Of a stretch of 64,000 nucleotides of DNA, positions 33,001-41,700 are shown piece after piece. The notes beneath the pieces are model-generated. The model had not been told where the DNA came from, ran no database searches, and saw only the letters and a list, made by a program, of their open reading frames with translations. This DNA comes from Serripes groenlandicus (Eukaryota; Mollusca; Bivalvia; Cardiida; Cardiidae), in the NCBI GenBank assembly GCA_031761405.1, contig JASEVX010000007.1, positions 44,160,411-44,224,410 on the forward strand, written 5' to 3'. How positions within the stretch are numbered: position 1 is the first letter of the stretch; the number at the start of each line of letters is the position of its first letter. The translations under genes were made by a program, and so were the position numbers.

Positions 33001-36000
33001 TGTAATGAACACTGAATAACGATAGTCTGTCATACCTAAATAACATTGTACTGTACACGGGAATGTCAGACTATAGTGAACATTGGTTAACGACGGTTTG
33101 TCATACATAGATAACATCGTAATGAACATTGAATAACGACAGTCTGGCATACAACGATGAGATAGTAATGAACACATGGATGTCAGACTGTTGAACAGTG
33201 ATACCTGTCAAATCAGTGTAATTAACACTTATTTTGTTCAACCAAGGTGTACTACATACGTAACCATAATAACGTATACACTTTAGAGTTTTGGATCTTA
33301 ATCAACCTGCGCAGAGTGACTACTCAGGTAAGCCTGTGCGTTTTGAATACGCATAAAAACACCTATATACATCTTCTTAGAAAACCAGAAGTTGCGCACC
33401 AATATCATTTTAACATGTATAACTGTAGAGCCAAATCGTTTATTTGTTTATGTAGTGCGTATTTACTACGCAATGTTTTAGTCATATCATGTCGCCATAT
33501 CATGTTTCCTGGGAAAATTACCTGTATTGCTGGTAAGCTTGTCCTGTTACCATCACAAAAGCCGTGACGCTATTTCCTGCTTCCCAAGGAGGGAACCCAC
33601 GCACTATTGCCAGTCTTAAAGTCTCTGGATTAACCCGACAGGGACTTATTCAGATTGTCTTATCACACCGAAAACTCGGCCTTTGGCTAGCCGAATCAAT
33701 TAATCAAATTACAGCTTTAGACTAGCACTCATCGCGTACTCGGGCGTGTACTAGCCGAATCAACAAATAAAATTACATCTCTTGACAAATATTCATCGAG
33801 TACTCGGGCGTGTGCTAGCTGAATCAACCAATCAAATTACAGCTTTCGACTAGCACTCATCAAGTACTCGGGCATGTGCTAGTTGAATCAAACACTCAAA
33901 TGACAGTCCTTGACTAGCACTCATCGAGTTGTCGGCTATGTGCTAGCCGAATCAACCAATCAAATTACATATCTTGACTAACACTCATCGAGTACTCGGG
34001 CATGTGCTAGTTGAATCAAACAATCAAATGACAGTCCTTGACTAGCACTCATCGAGTTGTCGGCTATGTGCTAGCCGAATCAACCAATCAAATTACATAT
34101 CTTGACTAACACTCATCGAGTACTCGGGCATGTGCTAGTTGAATCAAACAATCAAATGACAGTCCTTGACTAGCACTCATCTAGCAGATCATCCTAACAC
34201 AGAGTACTCGACCATGTGCTAGCCGTATAAACAAATCAAATTACACCTCTTGACTAACACTCATCGAGTTGTCGGCTATGTGCTAGCCGAATCCACCAAT
34301 CAAATTACAGCTTTTGACTAACACTCATCGAGTACTCGGGCATGTGCTAGCTGAATCAACCAATCAAATTACAGCTTTTGACTAGCACTCATCGCGTACA
34401 TGGGCATGTGCTAGCTGAATCAAACAATCAAATTACAGCTTTAGACAAGCACTCGACAAGTACTTGGTGTATTAGGACACACTCTGAATACACTCAATGT
34501 CTCCCGCTCTCTAGTCGGACGCCATTCAAAGCCGCCAGACGGCGCTCAATTACCTACCTATAAAAGTAGGCATACTCTTCTTTGTAACTGGTGCGTCCTA
34601 ATCGGTCACTTACTGTTAGTCCGTGTGTTGATCTGTGAAAATATTAATATTTACTTTAAACATTTTCATTGCCAATAAACATTTATAAGTTACAAACATA
34701 TACATGTAGTAGTACAAAAGTAACAGAATGTAAAGGCAAAAGGGTATTTTTTTCACAAGTTTTATCAGAAAATGAGCAAACAATATCTCTATGAGCGGTA
34801 GATAAGAAGGACAGGTAAAGACACGCACATACTTGAATACTTTAGACTGATATTGAAAATACCCTTAAGATACAAAAGAGCCGCGTCTGGCGATTTTGGG
34901 TAATTCAAAAACCTCTAGATAAGGGGCATTTTTCATTTATCTTCTAAAATCCTTTTTTGATACTGAAACTCTACGTTGTGGGTACTCAGAAGAATATTAC
35001 AACTGATTACCCACAATTAAGGGTTCGGTTGAGATATGATAGAGATATTGTGCGGAAAAGACAAGTCTATATACTACTTCTTGATTTTTGTCTAAAGATG
35101 TGTTAATGTCTATATTATATTTGCGGAGTGAACGCAAATACATTAAGACCCCCAAATCGTTGGTCGTGGACTCAAATATATTACCTTCCGACCATATCAT
35201 AAAGCAAGTTCAGAGAATCGCCGCTAATATCTCGTATCTCTTGTATTAGAATAAGGTCATATCGCAATACTATCTGGAAAACAAAAATAACATATGTATG
35301 TGAAACATCAATGTCAAGAAAAAATATGTATGTGAAACATCAATGGCAAAAGAAAATGTATTTTCTTTCTTTTCACAATATAAAATATTTCGGTATGATT
35401 AAAACGTTATAGTCATAAAGAAGACACATGCCACACATGAAGGCCTTTTCACCATTTGTTTAAAAGTTATGGTAAATGTTATATAAAGCTGTATCCGTAG
35501 ACAGGGCAATTATGCTCGAATCATTGGACAGGTAAGCGGTATAGGGTGTGTAAAGTTAGCGTGAGATCGTAGTTCGTACCCCGACCATTGATAAAAACGT
35601 AAGTGGTTGACCTGGGTCATTTGAATGGTTGAGCTACGATCTACGACCCAAATCGACAAATTATCTATGGGATTTGAATGGTTGAGCTACGATCTACGAC
35701 TCAAATCAACCAATACTCTATAAGTTTTGAATGGTTGAGTTAATATCTACGACCCAAATTGACTATTATCTATACGTTTTGAATGGTTGAGCACGACTTA
35801 AGACCCAGGTAAACCAACTACGTTTTATCAATGGTTGATCTACGATCTACGCGCTAACGTTACACACCTTATACTTTAGATGCGTCAAAATGTATCTGCA
35901 TGCGGAAAAAGGTTTAAACTAACAATTCAAAAATACAGCTTACATCACGAATGACTCTAGCAGTGAAAGGGTCACTCATTTTGGACTTCCCAAAAGTTTT

Positions 36001-36171
36001 GATGTTGAATGCCCCTATACGAAGAACATACGGCAAAGCGACAACAGCAGTTCGCGATGACTGGATAGAAATCCCGGTGTTGTTTGCTATGATAGCGGCG
36101 TCAGCTGAACTTATCGTTAGGCCCACAACGAACAAGGCGTGGATAAGGATTATAACTTTTGAGAGCGACAT
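23957..36171 (-). CDS. Secreted DNase I-family endonuclease, 8 coding exons
   Basis: Predicted 295-residue member of the DNase I family, which cuts DNA with divalent-ion help outside the cell or in digestive or lysosomal settings. Exons (minus strand): 36171-35944, 35273-35185, 34632-34558, 32320-32223, 31093-30996, 26499-26345, 25991-25895, 24004-23957. All introns are GT-AG and all phases match, total 888 nt. Residues 1-25 form a signal peptide. Family positions present: N56 (GAFNIKTFG), E88 (QEIRD), E124 (YKEEY), H168 (GVHVKP), D203 and N205 (GDLNA), D247 (CAYDR), H287 (SDHYP). C208 and C244 match the conserved disulfide; the small CxxC loop of vertebrate DNase1 is absent, as in DNase1L3-type proteins. 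ATG at 36171 is preferred because an in-frame GTG is the only codon just upstream that could extend it. I cannot assign an ortholog. Confidence 0.9.
24294..24790. mobile_element. MITE family B split by a SINE (intron 7)
   Basis: The left terminus 'gagccgtcccacg' (24294-24306) is followed by a SINE and then repeated as 'gatccgtcccacg' (24596-24608), after which the MITE continues ('agaaaaccaacagtgtggaa', 'acacttttcgcctcctgtgg'). The right terminus is lost near 24785. Confidence 0.8.
24307..24595 (-). mobile_element. SINE family S1, complete, minus strand (in MITE B)
   Basis: Full copy: reversed tail 'tgattgattgattgattgag', body 'atatcacggcggccagttca', and tRNA-like head whose complement reads 'ccggtagctcagcgggctgt' (A box) and 'gtgagtttgaatcctggctc' (B box). 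Flanked by a 10-13 bp duplication (24297-24306 and 24599-24608). Confidence 0.9.
25040..25261. mobile_element. Foldback MITE family A (intron 7)
   Basis: Left 'aagctttcacacaaatagac', hairpin 'gaattgctcatgatgagcaa', right 'gtatgtgggaaagtgtta'. Confidence 0.75.
25333..25545 (+). mobile_element. V-SINE/RUDI-like SINE, plus strand (intron 7)
   Basis: tRNA-like head with A box 'gtcgagtggttagcgtcgcg' and B box 'cccgggttcgatccccagtc', then 'ttgggcaagacacattttct' and a conserved tail 'gcgcgctaaatgaccttagc' + 'tgtcgatgcgccataaaac'. The tail resembles the V-domain of the RUDI SINE described in molluscs; this identification is from memory. Confidence 0.75.
25546..25759. mobile_element. Palindromic MITE family C (intron 7)
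   Basis: TTAA on both sides, termini 'ctctttcaccgccga' and 'gaagcgaaaggg'. Central hairpin 'gcaaacaatgcagatttcag' around 'cagctcgttacgagctg'. Confidence 0.8.
25895..25991 (-). CDS. DNase I-like exon 7
   Basis: 97 nt, acceptor 'ttgatacag', donor 'gtaagt'. Encodes FVIAGSNIRPNIIPGSEDIY and LTNDQ. Ends in phase 0. Confidence 0.9.
26005..26100 (-). repeat. SINE S1 tail fragment (intron 6)
   Basis: 'tatttaacgttactttcaac' and 'cagttatatcatcg' match the reversed S1 tail. Confidence 0.5.
26345..26499 (-). CDS. DNase I-like exon 6
   Basis: 155 nt, acceptor 'tttacatag', donor 'gtatga'. Encodes DVIIMGDLNAACTY at the start and SVCAYDR at the end; it carries D203, N205, D247 and both cysteines of the conserved disulfide. 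The middle (EDFFFWPLGFDVDTTTGNS) matches the family's W-x-DxxDTT stretch. Confidence 0.9.
26591..26851. mobile_element. MITE family B, complete copy (intron 5)
   Basis: Inverted termini 'gagccgtcccgcgagaaaac' and 'tttttctcgcgggacggctc'. 261 bp. Ends about 90 bases from exon 6's acceptor. Confidence 0.85.
27306..27534. mobile_element. Foldback MITE family A (unit 1)
   Basis: Left 'aaccctttccctcatataga', right 'gtcgtatgagggaaaggg'. The following element starts at the same TTAA (27531-27534). Confidence 0.8.
27596..27697. mobile_element. Short family A MITE (unit 1)
   Basis: TTAA, 'ccctttccctcatacgacaa' and 'gtcgtatgagggaaaggg' TTAA. Confidence 0.75.
27780..27960 (-). mobile_element. tRNA-derived SINE (family S3), copy 1
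   Basis: Minus-strand B box 'cccgggttcgatcccggggc' and A-box-like 'gatgtggtaacagcgattac'. Not a functional tRNA: no acceptor stem pairing. Confidence 0.65.
28688..28917. mobile_element. Foldback MITE family A (unit 2)
   Basis: TTAA at 28688-28691. Near-perfect inner hairpin 'gaaattgctcaaaacgagca' + 'atttctcc'. Right end 'gtcgtatgagggaaaggg' shares TTAA with the next element. Confidence 0.85.
28981..29083. mobile_element. Short family A MITE (unit 2)
   Basis: TTAA, 'ccctttccctcatacgacaa' at the left and 'gtcgtatgagggaaaggg' TTAA at the right; about 100 bp. Confidence 0.75.
29165..29340 (-). mobile_element. tRNA-derived SINE (family S3), copy 2
   Basis: On the minus strand: A-box-like 'gcggtgatgtggtaacagcg' and B box 'cccgggttcgatcccggggc'. 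Part of the duplicated segment. Confidence 0.65.
29340..29553. mobile_element. Foldback MITE family A (duplication unit 2)
   Basis: Left 'taacccctttcccacaaaca', inner hairpin 'agaagttgtcatcatgaaca', right 'gtatcagaaagcgcctttat'. In unit 1 only the left arm (27957-28018) remains, since the unit breaks there. Confidence 0.75.
29850..30070. mobile_element. Foldback MITE family A (intron 5)
   Basis: Left 'ctctgacgcctctgcagcag', inner hairpin 'aaaatgttcacaattagcat', right 'aaagtagtctgctgcagatt'. Confidence 0.7.
30160..30345. mobile_element. Foldback MITE family A (intron 5)
   Basis: 'gacgcttt' + 'ctgacgcccgtgcagcagac' at the left, 'ttcaaagtcgtctgttgtat' at the right. Confidence 0.65.
30350..30995. 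other. Intron 5, unannotated part
   Basis: No repeat or coding signal that I can support; a 69-codon plus-strand frame at 30451-30660 has no recognisable motif. Confidence 0.5.
30996..31093 (-). CDS. DNase I-like exon 5
   Basis: 98 nt, acceptor 'ggttttcag', donor 'gtaagt'. Encodes IGVHVKPTDAVAEIDALIDV; H168 is the catalytic general acid/base of the family (PLHxxP motif). Confidence 0.9.
31094..32222. other. Intron 4
   Basis: Holds a family A fragment near 31310-31360 ('ttttcaaagtcgtctactgc') and a poly-T run at about 31999-32020. Otherwise nothing recognisable. Confidence 0.5.
32223..32320 (-). CDS. DNase I-like exon 4
   Basis: 98 nt, acceptor 'ttatctag', donor 'gtatga'. Encodes YDRLSLISTHQYVDQG and VFEREP, the family's DxFxREP region. 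Enters in phase 2 and leaves in phase 1. Its first bases are the template of the adjoining minisatellite, so the true acceptor is the last of a series of look-alikes. Confidence 0.85.
32300..33165 (-). repeat. 46-bp minisatellite derived from the exon 4 acceptor boundary
   Basis: About 18 units. On the minus strand each reads 'gtatgacagactatcgttat' + 'tcaatgttcattacaatgttatctag'. The first about 23 bases match the start of exon 4 and the last about 20 match the intron end in front of it, including the splice AG in several units. A 347-bp higher-order block (with 'gggaatgtcagactatagtg') occurs twice, near 32700 and 33048. Confidence 0.9.
33672..34460. repeat. 63-bp minisatellite in intron 3
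   Basis: About 12 units of 'gactagcactcatcgagtac' + 'tcgggcatgtgctagctgaatcaaccaatcaaattacagctttt'. 'gctagcc'/'ggcta' variants alternate between units. Confidence 0.9.
34558..34632 (-). CDS. DNase I-like exon 3
   Basis: 75 nt, acceptor 'ttttcacag', donor 'gtaggt'. Encodes SDRLGRTSYKEEYAYFY; this is the family signature around the catalytic Glu (E124). Enters in phase 2 and leaves in phase 2. Confidence 0.9.
34869..34960 (-). repeat. Dispersed repeat, inverted relative to 27215-27310
   Basis: 'gagccgcgtctggcgatttt' and 'cctctagataaggggcattt' occur here, and their complements occur at 27215-27310. Both lie in introns of the DNase gene (introns 2 and 5). Confidence 0.75.
35185..35273 (-). CDS. 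DNase I-like exon 2
   Basis: 89 nt, acceptor 'ttttccag', donor 'gtaata'. Encodes IVLRYDLILIQEIRD and following helix; E88 corresponds to the metal-binding Glu of the family. Ends in phase 2. Confidence 0.9.
35540..35873. mobile_element. MITE with about 30-bp inverted ends and internal repeats (intron 1)
   Basis: Left 'tatagggtgtgtaaagttag' is answered on the right by 'ctaacgttacacaccttata'. The interior holds about five units near 60 bp of 'tttgaatggttgagctacga' + 'tctacgacccaaatcgac'. The unit also contains the subterminal 'gatctacg' motif. Confidence 0.75.
35944..36171 (-). CDS. DNase I-like exon 1
   Basis: 76 codons: start, signal peptide (hydrophobic VIILIHALFVVGLTI) and the first strand with GAFNIKTFG. 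Donor 'gtaagc' follows directly. Ends in phase 0. A (TA)n tract lies about 70 bases upstream of the ATG. Confidence 0.9.
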
Positions 36172-36700
36172 CACGGTTGTTGCCTGGTTACAGTAAACAA
36201 AAACTCAATCGAATAATACATAAACATAGATTATTATTACGTATATATATATATATATATATATACATGCATCTGGTAATACAAAACAATTTAAGAAATA
36301 ATTCCATGGTAATTTTAACAGAAGATCGGTGTTTAAGATTGAAACACATTTTAACATATATTAGGAATACCACTCTGTTTGGAAAACATTGTAGGGAATT
36401 GATATATTGCTCATATAAAACAATGTTAAGAGTGTAGGATAATACCCCGCCCGGGATACTTACCCCCTGGGGACAATTACCCATAGGATCATTACCCCTT
36501 AGGATAATTACCACCTAGGATTATAGACGGATATATTTTATTCATGATCAGGAAAAAGGACAAGTTTGCCCAACATACCACATACATATAACACATTTAA
36601 GTTTAAACAAAGTCAAATAGCAGACTAATGGCAAAACAATAAAAGGAAAACAATAGATAAATAGATGTATGGAAACAATCTAGAACATTTATATATTCCC
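36172..36700. other. Upstream flank of DNase gene with simple repeats
   Basis: (TA)n at 36241-36264 and a degenerate about 22-bp repeat 'ggataattacccc' at 36434-36524. No promoter element can be assigned with confidence. Confidence 0.5.
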
Positions 36701-36930
36701 CATGAGTGAAGGACTTTTCATTGTTTTTAAAATGTAGAAAACATTGTGGAAGAAAAAAACGTATCTCTGATTGTCAATTTGTTTCGTCTGGTAATATCGA
36801 TTTAGTTAGTATATGTTCAAATAGTTTAAAAAAATGTACAAAACATTGTGAGAAAAAAACATACCTCTTATTGCCAATTCTTTTCCTCTGGTAATGTCAT
36901 GTCGATTAAGTATAAACTTCCTATAACAAT
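36701..36930. repeat. Two tandem copies of a family A-like core
   Basis: 'gtagaaaacattgtggaaga' and 'gtacaaaacattgtgagaaa' start two about 107-bp units that share 'ctctggtaat' and 'gattgtcaatt' pieces. Confidence 0.5.
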
Positions 36931-37059
36931 GGGTTAAACGTTAAAATATAAATATGGAAAGAAAATAGAAAAGTGTCTTACCTCAAGGAACACTGCCGTA
37001 TATCTGACGTAACATCAACCTTGCTTGGCCTTTGAACGAGTTTATCTTTAACTTTACCC

Positions 37060-37253
37060 TTTACTACAAAAAAAAACCAAGTCTAAAGCAGACGAATTTA
37101 AAAACACGTGTGAAAATCTCCATTTCTAAATGAGAGCTTAATTATTAAAGTTGAAAATAATCATTATGAGCAATTCTACCTTTGTCACAATGTTTTTAAA
37201 AGTTGTCTGCTCAAAAGATGCGTTAATATGCATCTACATGTGAGAAATGGTTA
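37060..37253. mobile_element. Foldback MITE family A, diverged
   Basis: 'aaagcagacgaatttaaaaa' at the left; 'tttttaaaagttgtctgctc' and 'catgtgagaaatggttaa' at the right. Confidence 0.6.
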
Positions 37254-38311
37254 ATGGTCAAAAGACGGGACATAGTACTAACGCTTCTCCTGATACAGGC
37301 ATGTTTATGACTCTCATTTTAGTTTATAAAACAAAAAGTGGGAAGTGAAGACTAAACATCCTCCCGATCGTCTTTTGGCTTACACCTTACTGTTGTTGAA
37401 TTATGGCTTGTATCAAAACGAATTATTTGTTAATCGAACAGGTACCTTGTTAACGCCTATATTTCGCTGATGTTGAAGGGAAGAAGGAAACATGAGATTG
37501 TTCAAGGACACCGATTTGGCACTTATGAACAACAGAACTTTACAATCCAAAAGCGAGTTCATGGTATTAATTGAGTCTCAGTCCGGTAATGCTTAATACT
37601 CACTCTGTCTTTGTGTCACTTGTCATACGACATAAGGAATAAGACATAATACATAAGTGTATTATGTAAATAAAGGCATCCGAGCCAGAATACAATATAC
37701 AATTTTCATATATACGGTTAACGTGAGTTGTGTTTCTAGTTATTTTTAGACAGAAATAAAAAATGAGCACTGTTCCCTTTTTCCACAATGCTTTTAGACA
37801 CCTGCTGCAGAGGAGTAGAGTTGTCTATTAGTATGCAATATGAAAATCAGTACCATGACACAGAAAAAAACCATAAATGGGTTTTTTCGCTTATGGTAAC
37901 AGGTGTGAGATCTTTTTTTTTTTTAACCCATGGAGCTTTCTGAAATGAAAATGGAAAAATCCATTGGGGCCGCCAATTTGGATATGTATAAAAAGCAGAC
38001 GTAAAACACAGATTGAAAATTATTGTCGGCTTTTTAATCATTTTTTTTAAAATCGGTATTTTGGGTATGTATAAAATGAGCAGAAAAACACAGATTGAAA
38101 ATTATTGTCGTCTTTTTAATCATATTTTTATAAATCGATATTTAAGATCATTAAAGTGCTGTGTTATGTGGTAATTAACATTGTACGTAAAGTTAAAAAT
38201 AAATGGAAATCTGTAAGAAATATGTTTTCCCGTTCGTCAAAAAAACGACAGCATTAGCCTTCTACGCCCGAAACTAAATTGTGACTGTATCGTAGCCAAA
38301 GAAGGACGTGA
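37254..38311. other. No supported gene
   Basis: Contains a family A fragment near 37777 and an about 80-bp segment ('cacagattgaaaattattgt') in two tandem copies at 37978-38133. Confidence 0.5.
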
Positions 38312-38348
38312 CGTCATTTCCGTTACACTTCATCTTGGCGTAACGTCA

Positions 38349-38795
38349 ATGGAGCGACGTCGTTTCCCGCAAAAAAGCGATCAACGGAATCTGCACGGGA
38401 AAGACTACACGACAACACAATTCCCGAGGCACTATCAGACAGCCTATCCAAACCACAAATTGAACAACCCAAGGGCCACCGATGCAAACAACTGGAACAA
38501 CCCCAGGGTCAACGGCACCAACAACTGGAACAACCAGAGGGCCACCGTAATCAACAGTTGGAACAACCCGAGGGTCACCGATACCAACAACTGGAACATC
38601 CCGAGGGTTACCCATACCAACAACTGGAACAACTCGAGGTTCACCGACACCAACTACTGGAACAACCCGAGGGTCACCGATACAAACAACTGGAACATCC
38701 CGAGGGACTCCAACTACAACAACTTGAAATATCCAGCGGAAACAAACATGGTTTATCTGCCTGTACCTGCAAGTGCTTTAAACAATTTCATGTAA
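38349..38795 (+). CDS. LINE ORF1, short repeat protein
   Basis: 148 residues from an ATG, starting MERRRFPQKSDQRN. The centre is seven 11-residue repeats of the NNWNNPRVTDT type, encoded by 33-bp DNA repeats (about 38460-38700). It lacks the CCHC zinc knuckle or RRM seen in many LINE ORF1 proteins, so an RNA-binding role is inference only. The stop at 38793 lies 10 bases after a TTTAAAC heptamer in the correct phase for a -1 shift into the endonuclease/RT frame. The repeat is also open in that second frame. Confidence 0.6.
   Translation: MERRRFPQKSDQRNLHGKDYTTTQFPRHYQTAYPNHKLNNPRATDANNWNNPRVNGTNNWNNQRATVINSWNNPRVTDTNNWNIPRVTHTNNWNNSRFTDTNYWNNPRVTDTNNWNIPRDSNYNNLKYPAETNMVYLPVPASALNNFM
38777..38783 (+). 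promoter_or_regulatory. Candidate -1 ribosomal frameshift site
   Basis: T TTA AAC in the ORF1 frame, a canonical X XXY YYZ slippery heptamer. A -1 shift leads into the long endonuclease/RT frame, which has no ATG near its start. A small hairpin (tcatg/catga, 38788-38802) follows. Function is inferred. Confidence 0.55.
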
Positions 38796-41700
38796 AACAT
38801 GACTGTGAAAAAAGTCAAAATCAGAATAGTTATTTTACCGACTTAGTGTATCCATCAAATAATGAGTGTTTTAATGATAATGACAATTGTGAACATTATC
38901 TTTCTCATAGTTCTGATTACAAAGATAAATGTCGCATTTTTCCAAATAGTAATTATATGGTAAATATTTGTTTAGATAGTTTAGACTCACCTGTTAATGC
39001 TAAAAGTTCAAGCAATGAGAGTTTAAATATTGAAAACACTGTACTTAACGGTACTGATTATAGTTCCATTTGTTCTATTTTACCTGTTAATTGTAAACGT
39101 TTAAGCAATGAGAGTTTAACTGTTGAAAACACTGTAGTTAACGGTACTGACAATGGTTCCATTAGTTCCATTTTACCTGCAAGTATTACTAGTTTTGACA
39201 TTAATAGTTTGTCTGTAAATAATAATAGTACCAATAATAGTTCCAACTGTTCAAATGTACCCGTTAGTTTTACTAATTTTGACGATAACAGTTTTTCTGT
39301 AAATAATAGTGCTTCTTCTGATATCAATAATTGTTCAAATGATGCTAGTCTACATGATGTTCTAAACCCGGTTACACACAATTCATTGGATCATTCATTA
39401 AGCACAGATGGTATTGAGTCATGGTTATTAGTTAAAGGACTCCATATTGTGCATCTCAACATTCACTATGTTCTTCCAAAGTTAGATGAAATTCAAATTA
39501 TTCTGTCACAAAACTTCAGTATTGAATGTTTATGTCTTGGTGAAACATTTCTAGATAGTTCTGTACTTGATAGTCAGCTCTCTATTCCTGGTTATTCATT
39601 TTTCCGTAAAGACAGACCCTCTCTTGGTGGAGGATTACTTATATATTATAAAAATGATATTTGTTGCTATCGTAGAACTGACCTAGAATCAGAGAATTTA
39701 GAAGCTCTGTGGTTGGAGTTTAATTTTTTTAATACAAAGCCAATTCTACTTTGTTATTCTTACAGACCTCCATCGTCTAAAGTAGAATGGATGGATATTT
39801 TTTCTGATAGTCTGGATAAATCATTTAATGAAAACAAAGAAACAATTATTCTAGGAGATTTTAACTTTGATTTACTTAAGTCGTGTCATTACTCAAAATC
39901 ATGGCTTCAACTTATGGAGTCAATGAACTTCACACAACTTGTTAAGTTCCCAACGAGAATCACAGACTGAACTCTAATAGATCATGTATTTACAAATAAA
40001 CCAGAAAATATCATTGAAATAAACATTCCTTCATATGCTTTAAGTGACCATTTTCCAGTTGCTATTACAAGAAAGTGTAATCATAATATGGTCAAAAAGC
40101 CTTTTCATAACCATATTTCATACAGATCAGTTAAAAACTTTAGTGAGGATAACTTTCTCGTCGACCTTTTAAATCAGCATTGGTCAATATTAACCGCCTA
40201 TGATGATCCAGATGAATGCACTGATTTATTCATAAACATGTTTTCCTCAATTTTACAAAAACATGCACCGCTCAAACGAAAAAGGATAAAGAAAGTAACC
40301 CAGCCAAATTGGTTCAATCCTGGCATATTGCAAGCAATAAAACAGAGAAATTACTATCATAAAAAACAAAATGTTCCTTACTATAAATTTATGAGAAAAA
40401 GAGTTAAGGAAATTGTCTACAGGGCAAAATATGATTATTTTAATGATCATTTGAACTGTCACAAACAAAATCCTAAACTTCTATGGAAAAGTCTACATGA
40501 ATTATCGGGTTTAAATAGTGATACCCAAATACCCTGTCTGAATGATAAAAATGGAAATATGATATCTGATCCTGTTATTACTGCTAATCTGTTCAATACA
40601 CACTTCTGTAATATTCACCAAACTGTTCTTGTTGACAAAACAAAAACTTATACACCATCAGATTATTTTATTACAACAATTAAAAATAAGCTTTCTAATG
40701 TTGAAAAGTTTACTATACCTTTGGTATCAAAAGAATTTGTTGAAAGCCAATTAAAATCCCTCGATACTTCAAAATCCACTGGAGTAGATAATTTAAATGC
40801 CAAATACCTAAAGATATCTGCTTCTTTAATAGCCCCAACTCTTAAACACATGTTTAATTGTAGTTTCCATTCAAATAAATTTCCCAAAGCTTTCAAAATA
40901 GCAAAGGTTATCCCTATATACAAAAAAGGAGATAAGCATGACCAAAATAATTACAGACCAATCTCTATCCTACCAATTATTTCATTAATCTTAGAAAGAC
41001 ATGTGAGTAAGCATTTAAAAACCTACCTTGAAAACAATCAGTTATTTTATCATAGACAATCGGGCTTTCGAGAAAATCACTCTTGTCAAACGGCTCTTAT
41101 AAAGATTATAGACGACTGGATCACAGCTATAGACAAGAACGAAATTGTTGGCACTCTATTTCTTGACCTATCCAAGGCCTTTGATTTAGTTAACCATGAT
41201 CTATTACTGCAAAAACTTTCAATGTATGGGTTACATAATAATGCTATAGACTGGTTTAAGTCATATCTTAATACTAGAATTCAAAAGACATTTATCTCTG
41301 GAGAACAATCAACTCCCAGTAAAGTCGAAGCTGGCGTGCCTCAGGGTTCTGTCCTCGGACCGATACTATTCTTGATCTACATTAATGATTTGCCCTTAGT
41401 TCTTTCCCATTCAGTTGCTGATATATTTGCAGACGACACAACACTGTCAACTCAAAGCAAGTCTCTCGACGTAGTTGTTTCCTCACTTACCAATGACTTA
41501 TTACAAGTAGATCAATGGTGCCAACTTAATCACATGTCCGTTAACTCTGATAAATCAAAAGTAATGTTTATCAGTTCGAGACATAAAAATCGTGAGATTG
41601 CTAAAAATAATCCAGGAATTTCATATCATAACTCAGAAGTTAATTCTTGCTCTAGTGGTAAATTGCTAGGTATTACAGTTAATAACGTTCTTTCGTGGGG

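Noticed and set aside
36172..36174. GTG one codon upstream as the DNase start
   Set aside because: Eukaryotic nuclear genes start at ATG; the ATG at 36171 begins a good signal peptide.
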